Below, piece after piece: positions 36,942 to 46,200 of a stretch of DNA of 64,000 nucleotides. Source of the stretch: Sulfolobus sp. A20 (GTDB taxonomy: Archaea; Thermoproteota; Thermoprotei_A; Sulfolobales; Sulfolobaceae). Positions within the stretch are counted from its first letter, which is position 1, and each line of letters begins with the position of its first letter. The position numbers and the translations under genes are program-made. Below the pieces are notes generated by a model. It ran no database searches and was not told where the DNA came from. It saw only the letters and a list, made by a program, of their open reading frames with translations. Location of the stretch: positions 1,550,001 to 1,614,000 of the forward strand of contig NZ_CP017006.1 in assembly GCF_001719125.1 (NCBI RefSeq). The letters run 5' to 3'.

Positions 36942-39044
36942 ATGAAAAGGATCGACGTTTATAACGCATTATTAGGCAAAGGAGAGTTCATTGACGATTT
37001 CAAATTTAGGGGGAAATACGCATATTTTCTCAGAAGTCCCTATCCACATGCTAGGATAAGTAAAATTGACTCTAGTGAAGCAGAGAGGAGAGGAGCCTTA
37101 GTGTTAACCGGAAAAGACATGCTTTCTAGGACAGTTCAACAAGCAGGAGAAAGAGAAGGTGCTGGATTAACAAGTCCATTACTAGCAATAAATAAAGCGT
37201 TGTATGTTGGTCAACCTGTTGCATTAATCCTAGCTGATGATCCATATGAGGCTGTAGATTTAGCTGAGTACGTACAAGTAGACTATGAGCCTTTGGAAGC
37301 TGTGCCTAACATCGATAGGGCTCTCCAGAATAAAGTAATATTGTTTGATGACTTAAAGAGTAACGTTGTAAAAGAGCAAACTTTCGAATTCGGAAAAAAC
37401 AATAGTAGAGGTAGGGAATTGGAGTTAGAACTGTATTGGTCAAGAAGTTCCGGTAATCCGATTGAACCTTATGGAGCTCAAGTTATTCCAATGGACGATT
37501 ACTTGCTTATAATATCTAATCAACAAGCGGGTAATTTAGTATCTGATGAAATACAAAAAGCATTGGGAATAAAGGTAATTCATAAAAACGCTAGGCAAGG
37601 TGGTAGTTTTGGAGCTAAGTTCTCTTTAGTCAGATATCTAGCAGTATTAAGCTATGCTTCTTTAAAGTTTAGAGTACCTATAAAGTGGATTGAAACTAGA
37701 ACAGAGCATTTAATGGCTTCTAATAGTAGTGGACCAGAGAGGAAATTTAAGATTCGCGCGAATTATACTTCAGACGGTAAAGTTAACGCCTTAGATATTC
37801 ACATTTGGGAAGACGTTGGGGCTTCAAGAGATGCTGGACAACCATTTAAACCATTAGGACACTTAACTGGGCCTTATAAAATACCTTATGTAAAATATAC
37901 CGGAACGTTAGTTGCGACGAATAAGAATCCTCCGGGTGCTTTTAGAGGAGCTGGAACTCCTCCGCATACGTGGGCTCTGGAGAGAGTGATGGATGCGATA
38001 GCTGACGAGTTAGGTATTGATAGAGCAGAAGTGAGAAAAACTAATGCTATTGATAGCTTCCCATATGATTCGGGATTTGCATATTATGATTCGGGTAATC
38101 CCAAAGGTTTGTTAGAGTTAGCGTTATCGAGGAAGGATATCTTTTCTATGAGAGATAAGAATACTGGGATAGGTCTTGCTTTGTCTACAGATCCAAGTAC
38201 ACCTTCAGGAAGTGAGAGAGTTAAAATTAAGATAAAGGACGGGAAGATTGTAATTGGATTAGGTTTTGGTCCAGAAGGACAAGGAAATGAACACACTGCT
38301 GTCTTGCTAGCTTCAAAGCTATTGGGAATACCACAAGAGGATGTTAAATATGAAATACTAGATAACACAGAATTACCTTCATCATTTGGTCCCGGTGGGA
38401 GTAGAATGGCTGTATACTCTTATGGTGCTGTTGCCGGTGGAGTTGAAGAATTAAAAGCTAAGCTTAGAAAGAGGGCTGAAGCAGTACTAAACGATAAGAT
38501 AATAGATTATAAAGAGGGTTATTTCATCGGCGAGAATGGAGGAAAAGTTAGGATTACTCAGTTTGAAGGAGAAGAAGTAAGCTTCACGTACACTCTTCAA
38601 GGAAAATATAGGTTCAACGCTTATCCATTTGCTTGCGATTTAGCTGTTGTTAGGATAGAAGATGGTAAGATAAAGCCTATCAAACACGTAGTATACATTG
38701 ATCCTGGTAATCCTATAGACGAGGATTTAGTACGAGAACAAGTTATTGGAGGAACTGCAATAGGCATATCTATAGCATTATATGAGAGATATTTATATGA
38801 TGATAGTGGAAACCTATTAACAACTAGTTTAGCAGATTATGGATTACCCACAGCTGCGGATTTGCCTGATATCGAAGTGAATATAGTACCAACGCCTTCT
38901 CCAGTAACACCTTTCGGAGCCAAAGGTATAGGAGAAATTCCAGTAGGCGTGGCTGCTGCAGCAGTAACTAGTGCGATTGAGGACGTAATAAAGAAAAGGA
39001 TAACTAAAGTCCCAATTACATTGGAAGACGTTTTAAATGAATGA
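36942..39044 (+). CDS. Molybdopterin-binding large subunit of an aldehyde/xanthine/CO dehydrogenase-type hydroxylase
   Basis: A 700-residue protein of the xanthine oxidase family. The N-terminal fold (residues 1-110) ends in VDYEPLEAV. The Mo-cofactor domains include RQGGSFGAKF, PPGAFRGAGTPPHTWALE, GPGGSRMAVYSYG and FGAKGIGEIP, which holds the catalytic glutamate. It would oxidise an aldehyde or N-heterocycle at a Mo centre. FAD (medium) and 2Fe-2S (small) subunits are not adjacent, so it must pair with subunits encoded elsewhere. Convergent with treY, only 2 bases apart. Confidence 0.92.
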   Translation: MKRIDVYNALLGKGEFIDDFKFRGKYAYFLRSPYPHARISKIDSSEAERRGALVLTGKDMLSRTVQQAGEREGAGLTSPLLAINKALYVGQPVALILADDPYEAVDLAEYVQVDYEPLEAVPNIDRALQNKVILFDDLKSNVVKEQTFEFGKNNSRGRELELELYWSRSSGNPIEPYGAQVIPMDDYLLIISNQQAGNLVSDEIQKALGIKVIHKNARQGGSFGAKFSLVRYLAVLSYASLKFRVPIKWIETRTEHLMASNSSGPERKFKIRANYTSDGKVNALDIHIWEDVGASRDAGQPFKPLGHLTGPYKIPYVKYTGTLVATNKNPPGAFRGAGTPPHTWALERVMDAIADELGIDRAEVRKTNAIDSFPYDSGFAYYDSGNPKGLLELALSRKDIFSMRDKNTGIGLALSTDPSTPSGSERVKIKIKDGKIVIGLGFGPEGQGNEHTAVLLASKLLGIPQEDVKYEILDNTELPSSFGPGGSRMAVYSYGAVAGGVEELKAKLRKRAEAVLNDKIIDYKEGYFIGENGGKVRITQFEGEEVSFTYTLQGKYRFNAYPFACDLAVVRIEDGKIKPIKHVVYIDPGNPIDEDLVREQVIGGTAIGISIALYERYLYDDSGNLLTTSLADYGLPTAADLPDIEVNIVPTPSPVTPFGAKGIGEIPVGVAAAAVTSAIEDVIKKRITKVPITLEDVLNE

Positions 39045-39046
39045 AA

Positions 39047-41239
39047 TCAATCATTTTTTATTTGCAGTACAGCTATTTTATGCTCTCCTATTATATCACT
39101 TAGTTTATATTTTCCTTGTGATATTTCAACATTTCTTAGAACATCGAAACTTTTAGGCAAGTCAACTTCATCATTTATTTCTTTTGTTACGACGGGGGAG
39201 AATAATACCATTATTTTACCTCTCCTAAATCCGTATTGTAACTTCTGATAGCCTTGTAAATCTCTTCTAATCGAAAGCAACTTTTTTATTACTAACATTT
39301 TAGTCCTCTCGTCAGAAATTGTTATTTTTTCTATACTATCGGGCAACTTTTTCATGGTTTCTCTCAGATAATTAAAGTTGACAGGTAATCTGTTATCTGG
39401 ATCGGTCAATAAATATCTCCACACCTCAGTCCCTTGGTAAATGTCAGGAATTCCGGGAGAAGTACACTTTAAAGTAATTGTAATTAAAGATTTCATATAA
39501 CCATAATATGTGACTTTCTTCAGAAAATTAATCAGATCACTTCTAAAAGTATCATTAGATAATGTATCATCTATGAACGCTAACACTCTTTTCTCATATT
39601 CTACATTGGGGTTTTCCCAAGTAGTATTTACCTTAGCCTCTCTTATAGCCTTAATCATATGGTTTTTAATCCTGTTTACGTATTCCTCGTTGTAAGACTC
39701 AAAACTACCCACAATTGTTTGATAAAACCTATACTCATCATTTCTATCTATTTTTGGCTTCAATAAATCATGCCAATAAATAACCCTTTCCTTCCACTCT
39801 TTAGGAATCTCAGACAATACGGAAATCCTTGCTCTGACGTCTTCGCTAAACTTAGTGTCATGAGTTGAAGTAGCATTGAGGCTTATTGAATTCACTCTAC
39901 TTGAATTAAAATCATGAAACTCGTCTAAAGTGATGGAAAACATTCTCAGATTACTACCAACTTCATTTAAGGATATAAGCCTATTATAAATGAATAGTGC
40001 AGTGTCTTCATAACCTTTAGCAAATATTGCTGGCATGTATTGTTGTAACCTAATTAATGCTTTTTCATCCCTTAGCTTCTTCTCTTTATCACACTCATCT
40101 ATCACGTTCATATCCTCATAAGGTAAATACGTCCTATATCGTTTAAGGCATGATAAGAAATCAATTAAATAGTCTTCATTGACTCCAAACAATTTAGCTA
40201 GTCTTTGAATATCTCCACGGAACAGAGTTTTTGCTACTAACTTCTTACTTTCAGTTATTATACTCTCTATATCAAGCTTCCTACCTACAAATTCTTCATA
40301 AAATTTTGTCAGTTCCTCCTCTCCACTCTTATCTACCAGTAATAGGTTTACGTAATTTAAGAAATCATATCCCGTAGTTCCATCAACGTTCCAGTTTTCT
40401 GGTAGTTTCTCACCGAGGGATAGTATCTTCTCTACGTATATTATTTTATTTGGGAAAATTTTTCTTAGTCTGTCTATGTATTGCTTCGGATCATAAAGCC
40501 CATCTATGTGATCTACTCTTAATCCGTCTATAGGTAACCTTGAAATAACACTATGTGACTCGTTAAATACCTCTTCTAACTCCACTTTAATAGCTATAAG
40601 ATCATTTACAGCGAAGAATCTACGATAGTTAGGATATTCTTTCCAGAACTTCAATTCGTAATACTGCATCCCAAGTAACTTCTTTATATCATCTTTGCTT
40701 AAACACGAGGTTTGAAAACAATTTAATTTCTTTAAGTATTCAATACCTTCTTTATTTATAGGAAAGAGGAAGTCTCTGTACTTTACGTAACTATCCTTTA
40801 CTTCAATAAGGTTATTTCTTATAACGTTATCCGGAACGTCTTCTAAAATTGGTAATATTATTATATCTTCATCATAAATATCAAAATAATTATAATACTT
40901 GCTATTTTTCCAATTCTCGAGAACATCCATTAGTCTCCAATTGTTACTATGAACTGCCATATGGTTAGGGACTATATCTTGAATTATACCTAAACCTCTT
41001 TTCTTAGCCTCATTAACTAATTTAAAGTATCCCTCTTCTCCCCCTAATTCATCATTTATCTTACTATGGTCTACCACATCATAACCGTGACTACTTGAGG
41101 GTCTAGCTTGAAGTACAGGGGACAAATATAAATGAGAAATGCCCAACTCCTTAAAATAATCTAAGTACTCTATTACTCTCTCGAAATCGAAATCCTTGTT
41201 TAACTGTAATCTGTATGTAGAATTTATATTCTCGTTCAT
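39047..41239 (-). CDS. treY: Maltooligosyltrehalose synthase
   Basis: A 730-residue GH13 enzyme that isomerises the terminal alpha-1,4 bond of maltooligosaccharides to an alpha-1,1 trehalosyl end. The start STYRLQLNKDFDF and YLSPVLQARPSSSHGYDVVDH are diagnostic. Catalytic residues sit in GLRVDHIDGL (nucleophile Asp) and YVEKIL (Glu), followed by THDTKFSEDVRARI. The ATG overlaps the treX stop by 4 bases, so the two are translationally coupled. The product is normally processed by TreZ, for which no gene is present in this window. Confidence 0.96.
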   Translation of the reverse strand: MNENINSTYRLQLNKDFDFERVIEYLDYFKELGISHLYLSPVLQARPSSSHGYDVVDHSKINDELGGEEGYFKLVNEAKKRGLGIIQDIVPNHMAVHSNNWRLMDVLENWKNSKYYNYFDIYDEDIIILPILEDVPDNVIRNNLIEVKDSYVKYRDFLFPINKEGIEYLKKLNCFQTSCLSKDDIKKLLGMQYYELKFWKEYPNYRRFFAVNDLIAIKVELEEVFNESHSVISRLPIDGLRVDHIDGLYDPKQYIDRLRKIFPNKIIYVEKILSLGEKLPENWNVDGTTGYDFLNYVNLLLVDKSGEEELTKFYEEFVGRKLDIESIITESKKLVAKTLFRGDIQRLAKLFGVNEDYLIDFLSCLKRYRTYLPYEDMNVIDECDKEKKLRDEKALIRLQQYMPAIFAKGYEDTALFIYNRLISLNEVGSNLRMFSITLDEFHDFNSSRVNSISLNATSTHDTKFSEDVRARISVLSEIPKEWKERVIYWHDLLKPKIDRNDEYRFYQTIVGSFESYNEEYVNRIKNHMIKAIREAKVNTTWENPNVEYEKRVLAFIDDTLSNDTFRSDLINFLKKVTYYGYMKSLITITLKCTSPGIPDIYQGTEVWRYLLTDPDNRLPVNFNYLRETMKKLPDSIEKITISDERTKMLVIKKLLSIRRDLQGYQKLQYGFRRGKIMVLFSPVVTKEINDEVDLPKSFDVLRNVEISQGKYKLSDIIGEHKIAVLQIKND

Positions 41240-43392
41240 AGCTCAACCCTTCTATATACTAACGCTGTTCTACTTTCTATTTCCAGTTCCCTTTCAGAGT
41301 CTACAATCCTCTCCTCCTGCCTTATATCCCTTAAGTGAGAGCTAACTACCAATTCCCATTTCCCTTTAGGAAACTTAAACTTAATATTGTTAGGATTAGC
41401 ATTAAGTATTATTAGGAAGGTATCATCAGCTATTCTCTCTCCATACTCGTTTATTTCGTCCATTACACTTCCTTCTAAAATGAATGCAACAGTCTGAGTT
41501 GGTGAATTCCAAATTTTCTCATCGACTTCTCTTCCATCAATGTTCAAAAACGTAACGTCCTTTAGAGGCATGCCAAAAAGCTTCTTTCCTTGAAAATATT
41601 TAGCTCTTCTAAAGATTGGATGAGCTCTATAAAAGTGAATTAATCCTCTTACAAATTCTAAAAACTTAACTCTCCTCTCATCTAAATTCCAGTCATACCA
41701 ACTTATTTCATTATCTTGGCAAAAAGCGTTATTATTTCCTCTTTGCGTCCTACTTAATTCATCTCCTCCTAAAATCATTGGTACTCCTTGGCTAACAAAT
41801 AAAGTTATCATAAAGTTCCTTTTCTGTTTTTCTCTACATAAAATCACATTATTATCATTGGTAGGACCTTCGGCACCACAGTTCCAACTATAGTTCTCGT
41901 TCATCCCATCCTTATTATCAAAGCCATTCGCCTCGTTATGCTTCTGATTATAGCTTACTAAATCCTCTAGCGTGAAACCGTCATGAGAAGTGATGTAATT
42001 TATACTGGCAAAAGGCGTTTTATTATTTCCTAAATAAATATCTGGTGATCCCAAAAGCCTATTAGCTATCTCGTTATAAGGCAACGCTTCTCCTCTCCAA
42101 AACCTTCTAATAGTATCCCTATATCTCCCGTTCCACTCAGCCCAAGTATATGGAAAGTTGCCTACTTGATATCCTCCCGGTCCGACATCCCATGGCTCAG
42201 CTATGAGCTTAACTTGAGATAATATTGGATCTTGTTGGATAGCTATAAAGAATGTATTTAACATATTTACGTTGTATAATTCCCTTGCTAACGCAGCTGC
42301 TAAGTCAAACCTGAACCCGTCAACATGCATTTCAGTAACCCAATATCTTAAGCTGTCTAGAACCAGCTGAATTACTCTAGGGTGACTCAAATTAAGCGTA
42401 TTTCCGGTTCCGGTGAAATCTAAATAGTATCTCTTATTATCAGGTTGTAGCATATAATAGGCTAGATTATCAATACCTCGGAAACTTAATGTAGGTCCTA
42501 GATGATTTCCCTCAGCTGTGTGATTATAAACTACGTCTATTATCACCTCAATTCCAGCATTATGTAATTCGTTTACCATCTTCTTAAATTCTAAAACTTG
42601 ATCTCCTAAACATCCCAAACTTGAATATCTGCATTCCGGAGAAAAGAAGTTAATAGGGTCGTAACCCCAATAATTTACTAATCCCTTCTCTACTAGAAAC
42701 CTCTGATCAATAAAATGAAATACTGGCATTATTTCTACTGTGGTAACGCCTAAATCTTTCAAATAATCTATCATTTGAGTAGAGGCTAAGCCAGAATAGG
42801 TTCCTCTTATATTTTCCGGTAAATCAAGTCTTTGCTTAGTAAATCCCTTAACATGAACCTCATAAATTACCGTATCCTTTAATGGAATTCTTTTCTCCCT
42901 ATTATAAAAACTTTCATCATCCCAGTCAAAATGTGGGTCGATTACTACACTCTTCGGCATGAATTCACTGGAGTCTCTCTCATCAAACGACAAGTCTTGG
43001 CTCTGATCACCTATCTTATATCCAAATAATGCATCGTTCCATATTACGTTGCCATTTATAGCTTTAGCATAAGGATCAATGAGCACTTTATGAGGATTGA
43101 ATCTCAATCCCATTTCTGGCTTATACGGCCCATAAACACGGTAAGCGTATAGTTGTTTTGGTCCTAAGCCTGGCACAAATGTATGCCATATATCCCCAGT
43201 TCTATTCTTTAACTCTATTACCTCCTTAGGATACTTTTGATTAGAAGGAGTATATAATAATAGTTCAATTTTTTCCGCATTCTCAGAGAATATTGAAAAG
43301 TTTACTCCATCTTCACTTTCAATCCAATTAGCACCTAAAGGAAAGGGCTCGCCAGGTCTTAATGGTCTGTCTCTACTTCTATAAAAGGACAT
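41236..43392 (-). CDS. treX: Glycogen debranching enzyme (isoamylase type)
   Basis: A GH13 debranching enzyme of 718 residues, the length I recall for Sulfolobus TreX. An N-terminal CBM48 domain (PLGANWIESEDGVNFSIFSENA) precedes the barrel, with DVVYNHTAEG, DGFRFDLAAALA (nucleophile Asp), LIAEPWDVG (acid/base Glu) and YITSHDGFTLEDL. It removes alpha-1,6 branches from glycogen and supplies linear chains to TreY. The open frame extends to a TTG at 43419 overlapping the upstream stop, but the extra nine residues are hydrophobic and absent from relatives, so the ATG at 43392 is preferred. Confidence 0.95.
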   Translation of the reverse strand: MSFYRSRDRPLRPGEPFPLGANWIESEDGVNFSIFSENAEKIELLLYTPSNQKYPKEVIELKNRTGDIWHTFVPGLGPKQLYAYRVYGPYKPEMGLRFNPHKVLIDPYAKAINGNVIWNDALFGYKIGDQSQDLSFDERDSSEFMPKSVVIDPHFDWDDESFYNREKRIPLKDTVIYEVHVKGFTKQRLDLPENIRGTYSGLASTQMIDYLKDLGVTTVEIMPVFHFIDQRFLVEKGLVNYWGYDPINFFSPECRYSSLGCLGDQVLEFKKMVNELHNAGIEVIIDVVYNHTAEGNHLGPTLSFRGIDNLAYYMLQPDNKRYYLDFTGTGNTLNLSHPRVIQLVLDSLRYWVTEMHVDGFRFDLAAALARELYNVNMLNTFFIAIQQDPILSQVKLIAEPWDVGPGGYQVGNFPYTWAEWNGRYRDTIRRFWRGEALPYNEIANRLLGSPDIYLGNNKTPFASINYITSHDGFTLEDLVSYNQKHNEANGFDNKDGMNENYSWNCGAEGPTNDNNVILCREKQKRNFMITLFVSQGVPMILGGDELSRTQRGNNNAFCQDNEISWYDWNLDERRVKFLEFVRGLIHFYRAHPIFRRAKYFQGKKLFGMPLKDVTFLNIDGREVDEKIWNSPTQTVAFILEGSVMDEINEYGERIADDTFLIILNANPNNIKFKFPKGKWELVVSSHLRDIRQEERIVDSERELEIESRTALVYRRVEL

Positions 43393-43415
43393 AATAAGAA
43401 TTATTCCTATTACAA

Positions 43416-44228
43416 TCAAATGTTTTTCTCCTTCTTACCTAAGACGTTTGCATAATATTTTTCTTTGTCTAGAAATGAGACGGAAAAGCCGTTATTTTTA
43501 AGGATAGTAATAACTTTTTCGTCTGTTATACCAGGCTTTACCTCAACGATAACATTTCTAGTTTTCTCTAGTGTATTAACTGATCCCTCCAGAACCTCAA
43601 CCTCTGATCCCTCAGCGTCTATCAATATCAAATCAATCCTATCATAATTTACTAGCACATTATCGAGAGTATCAGCTTCTACTTCAAAGTAATCCCTATA
43701 TTCGTATTCCTTCATTCTATAAGGAGTGAGCGAAGATACTAGATTGTTATCATCTATACTTTTATATAACTTAACCTTATCCTTACTTTTCCATATTGCC
43801 AAATTCAATACTTCTATGTTAAAAAATCTATTAAGTTCAACGTTTTTTCTCAGTTCTTCAGCAATATGAGGATTTGCCTCAATAGCTATGACTTTAGAAT
43901 ATTTTTTACCCGCCCTTAAAGAATATCCTCCTAGGTTAGCACCAACGTTTACGAACAAATTGCCTCGCGTATTGTTAAAATAATTATACGTATTCGGTTC
44001 TAATACTCCTATGAATACCTCATGAGCCCAATCAATTATGTAAGGAGAAGGACTAAACTTTACTCCATCAATTTCCACAAGTATATTCTCGTTATATAAT
44101 TTTTTAAACAGATTTATTACCTTAGTATATTCATTATCCTTGTTAAAGAGTAAGACCTTAAATAATAGGTAATAGTACCTAAGCCTCTTATTTACAGGCT
44201 TTATCCTAAATAAGTAATTTATGCTCAC
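43416..44228 (-). CDS. FkbM-family methyltransferase upstream of treX
   Basis: A 270-residue protein with a C-terminal FkbM-type methyltransferase domain: VNVGANLGGYSLRAG as motif I, VIAIEANPH as motif II, LNLAIWKS, and LILIDAEGSEVEVLEGS. The family O-methylates sugars and polyketides. The GTG start is at 44228. It is followed directly by treX in the same direction, so it forms the first gene of the trehalose operon, in the place where treZ is expected in related genomes. A role in methylating a saccharide or glycan is inference. Confidence 0.85.
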   Translation of the reverse strand: MSINYLFRIKPVNKRLRYYYLLFKVLLFNKDNEYTKVINLFKKLYNENILVEIDGVKFSPSPYIIDWAHEVFIGVLEPNTYNYFNNTRGNLFVNVGANLGGYSLRAGKKYSKVIAIEANPHIAEELRKNVELNRFFNIEVLNLAIWKSKDKVKLYKSIDDNNLVSSLTPYRMKEYEYRDYFEVEADTLDNVLVNYDRIDLILIDAEGSEVEVLEGSVNTLEKTRNVIVEVKPGITDEKVITILKNNGFSVSFLDKEKYYANVLGKKEKNI

Positions 44229-44438
44229 TTCCTTAAACTCATTGTAGGAGATAAAATCTTTTGCGTCATATACGTGAGAAATAAGAGACCCGTATCAGTC
44301 TTCTTCCACGTCTAAATTATTTATGCCTAACTTCATTAGAATAAAGTGTCTACTAAACTCGAAAATTCTATCTTTCAGAAGTCATTAAAAGCATAAAACA
44401 TTTATTTTATTTAAATACCCAGGCACTAAATATTAATT

Positions 44439-44621
44439 ATGCAATTTACGCTAGCGCTTCTTCTGCTTTCAACATTTCTAATCTTTATAGCAGGATTAAT
44501 GATTTATAGTATCTATCCCTATTCTTATCAAGCTTTATTTTACTTTTCACTGCTTTATTTTATGTCCCTATTACTTACCATTTTTCTAGGAGGCAAGAGT
44601 AATGAAAGTAAGAAAAAGTGA
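44439..44621 (+). CDS. Small two-helix membrane protein
   Basis: A 60-residue hydrophobic protein with two membrane helices (about 3-24 and 31-51) and a KSNESKKK tail. A TATA-like TTTATTTAAATA at about 44402-44415 precedes the ATG. Its end overlaps the next gene by 20 bases and carries that gene's ribosome binding site AGGAGG, so the pair is coupled. No family recognised. Confidence 0.65.
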   Translation: MQFTLALLLLSTFLIFIAGLMIYSIYPYSYQALFYFSLLYFMSLLLTIFLGGKSNESKKK

Positions 44622-46200
44622 TATAATAATTTTATCCTTATATTTAGCAATTTTTATCATAGCACTAAAGAACTATCTGATATCACCTCCCTACATAATG
44701 GGTGACACAGCTGTATTCCCAATATATAATAGCCCACAAATCTCACCACAATACACTATCATCAACTTACTTTATTTTATACTAGGAGAGAATAATACTA
44801 TTAAAGTGTTAAATTTTTTAGCCTTCTTACTAGGACCATTTTCTATCTATTTTATTTTAAGAGATGATGAAAATATAATTAAAAGAACAGTTTTACCAAT
44901 AATATATACACTCAATCCTCTATCCGTCTCGATATTCTTCAGTGGAAATGGCGAGGATATATTGTTCATTTACTCACTTCAACCCATAGTGTTTTACCTC
45001 ACTTACAAATTGCTTGAAAACAAATCATTGAAGTATTTCGCCCTTTTATCCATAGTTGAGGTAATAGGGCAAATAGCATTCTTTCAAATGTTTCTATTCT
45101 CCTTTTTCTTTCAACTGCCAGTGATTTTGATCGGATTACGGAATAAGAAGTATTCTTTTGTGATTTATCCTATACTGGCTGATATGCTCGGTTTCTTATC
45201 CGAACTCTCTCAAGAGATTTACATATATCTGAACATAGTACCTAATGTTTTAGTATCCCCGTCTAATACTTTAGCCAATCTAGGCTTATTTTATTACTCA
45301 ACGATAATATCCCTCCTTTTAATAGCGTTAAGTGTTACTACATTTTCCGTCTATAAAAATATAAAATCACTAACGATTATTTCATCAATTGCCTTCTTAT
45401 TACTAATATATTCCTATACACAACTCTTTCACTTCTATATTCCTATAGTTGGTGCGTTATTGGCTGCCATAACTACTTTTCAGACTAAGGTCTTTCTACT
45501 AAGTTTTGGCTTACTAACTTTAAGCTTAGTATATGTTAAGAAAAATAGAGAGTTAATCCCTCCTCTTATATTCTTGATCCTCATCGTTTTACTTCCTAAC
45601 ACTGGGGGATTAAGTGTAAATACTTATAGCTTGTTCTTCGTTAAACCAGCTACAATACCTTCGTGGTATTTTTCACTATATGACTATTTGTCTCATACCG
45701 ATCCGTACAACCTTTATTCAGTTACGACCTCATATTCCAGATGCATTTCCTCCTTACCAGGTTTTATGGGATTCCTTTCAAACTATACCTCATTTAGTCC
45801 ACTTTATGGGATTAAGTATATAGTATCCAGTAAATCTCTAAACCTCTCTTCATTAAGATTAGTTAATAAGTACGGTCCGATATACCTTTATTACAATACT
45901 AATTATACCGGATTAGTTCACTATCTGAACGGAACGCCCATAAATAACTACATGATAAGTTATATTTTGATAAAAATATTTGATAATATTAATAATCCTG
46001 TAGTAATCTCAATACCATATAGTAAATACTGGACTAATTCATTAAACTACAGCAACTTGTTGGAACTGTCTACAAATACTAGTTATAACACTCTAATGTT
46101 ACTAGTAAATAGGTTATACTACATTAGTTTAGTCTTCTTCATTCTACCCTTCGCGTTATTGCTACTTTCTTTCGAAGGCAAATCTCTCATAAAGCGATAA
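44602..46200 (+). CDS. Multi-spanning membrane protein, possibly GT-C/YfhO-like
   Basis: A 532-residue integral membrane protein with about ten helices over residues 7-330, an extracytoplasmic segment at about 340-500 and one C-terminal helix. The stretch GIKYIVSSKSLNLSS followed by LVNKYGPIYLYYN resembles the soluble part of YfhO-type membrane glycosyltransferases. This suggests cell-surface glycan work but is weak evidence. AGGAGG at 44588-44593 is well placed for the ATG. The 3' end overlaps the convergent AAA+ gene by 39 bases. Confidence 0.75.
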   Translation: MKVRKSDIIILSLYLAIFIIALKNYLISPPYIMGDTAVFPIYNSPQISPQYTIINLLYFILGENNTIKVLNFLAFLLGPFSIYFILRDDENIIKRTVLPIIYTLNPLSVSIFFSGNGEDILFIYSLQPIVFYLTYKLLENKSLKYFALLSIVEVIGQIAFFQMFLFSFFFQLPVILIGLRNKKYSFVIYPILADMLGFLSELSQEIYIYLNIVPNVLVSPSNTLANLGLFYYSTIISLLLIALSVTTFSVYKNIKSLTIISSIAFLLLIYSYTQLFHFYIPIVGALLAAITTFQTKVFLLSFGLLTLSLVYVKKNRELIPPLIFLILIVLLPNTGGLSVNTYSLFFVKPATIPSWYFSLYDYLSHTDPYNLYSVTTSYSRCISSLPGFMGFLSNYTSFSPLYGIKYIVSSKSLNLSSLRLVNKYGPIYLYYNTNYTGLVHYLNGTPINNYMISYILIKIFDNINNPVVISIPYSKYWTNSLNYSNLLELSTNTSYNTLMLLVNRLYYISLVFFILPFALLLLSFEGKSLIKR

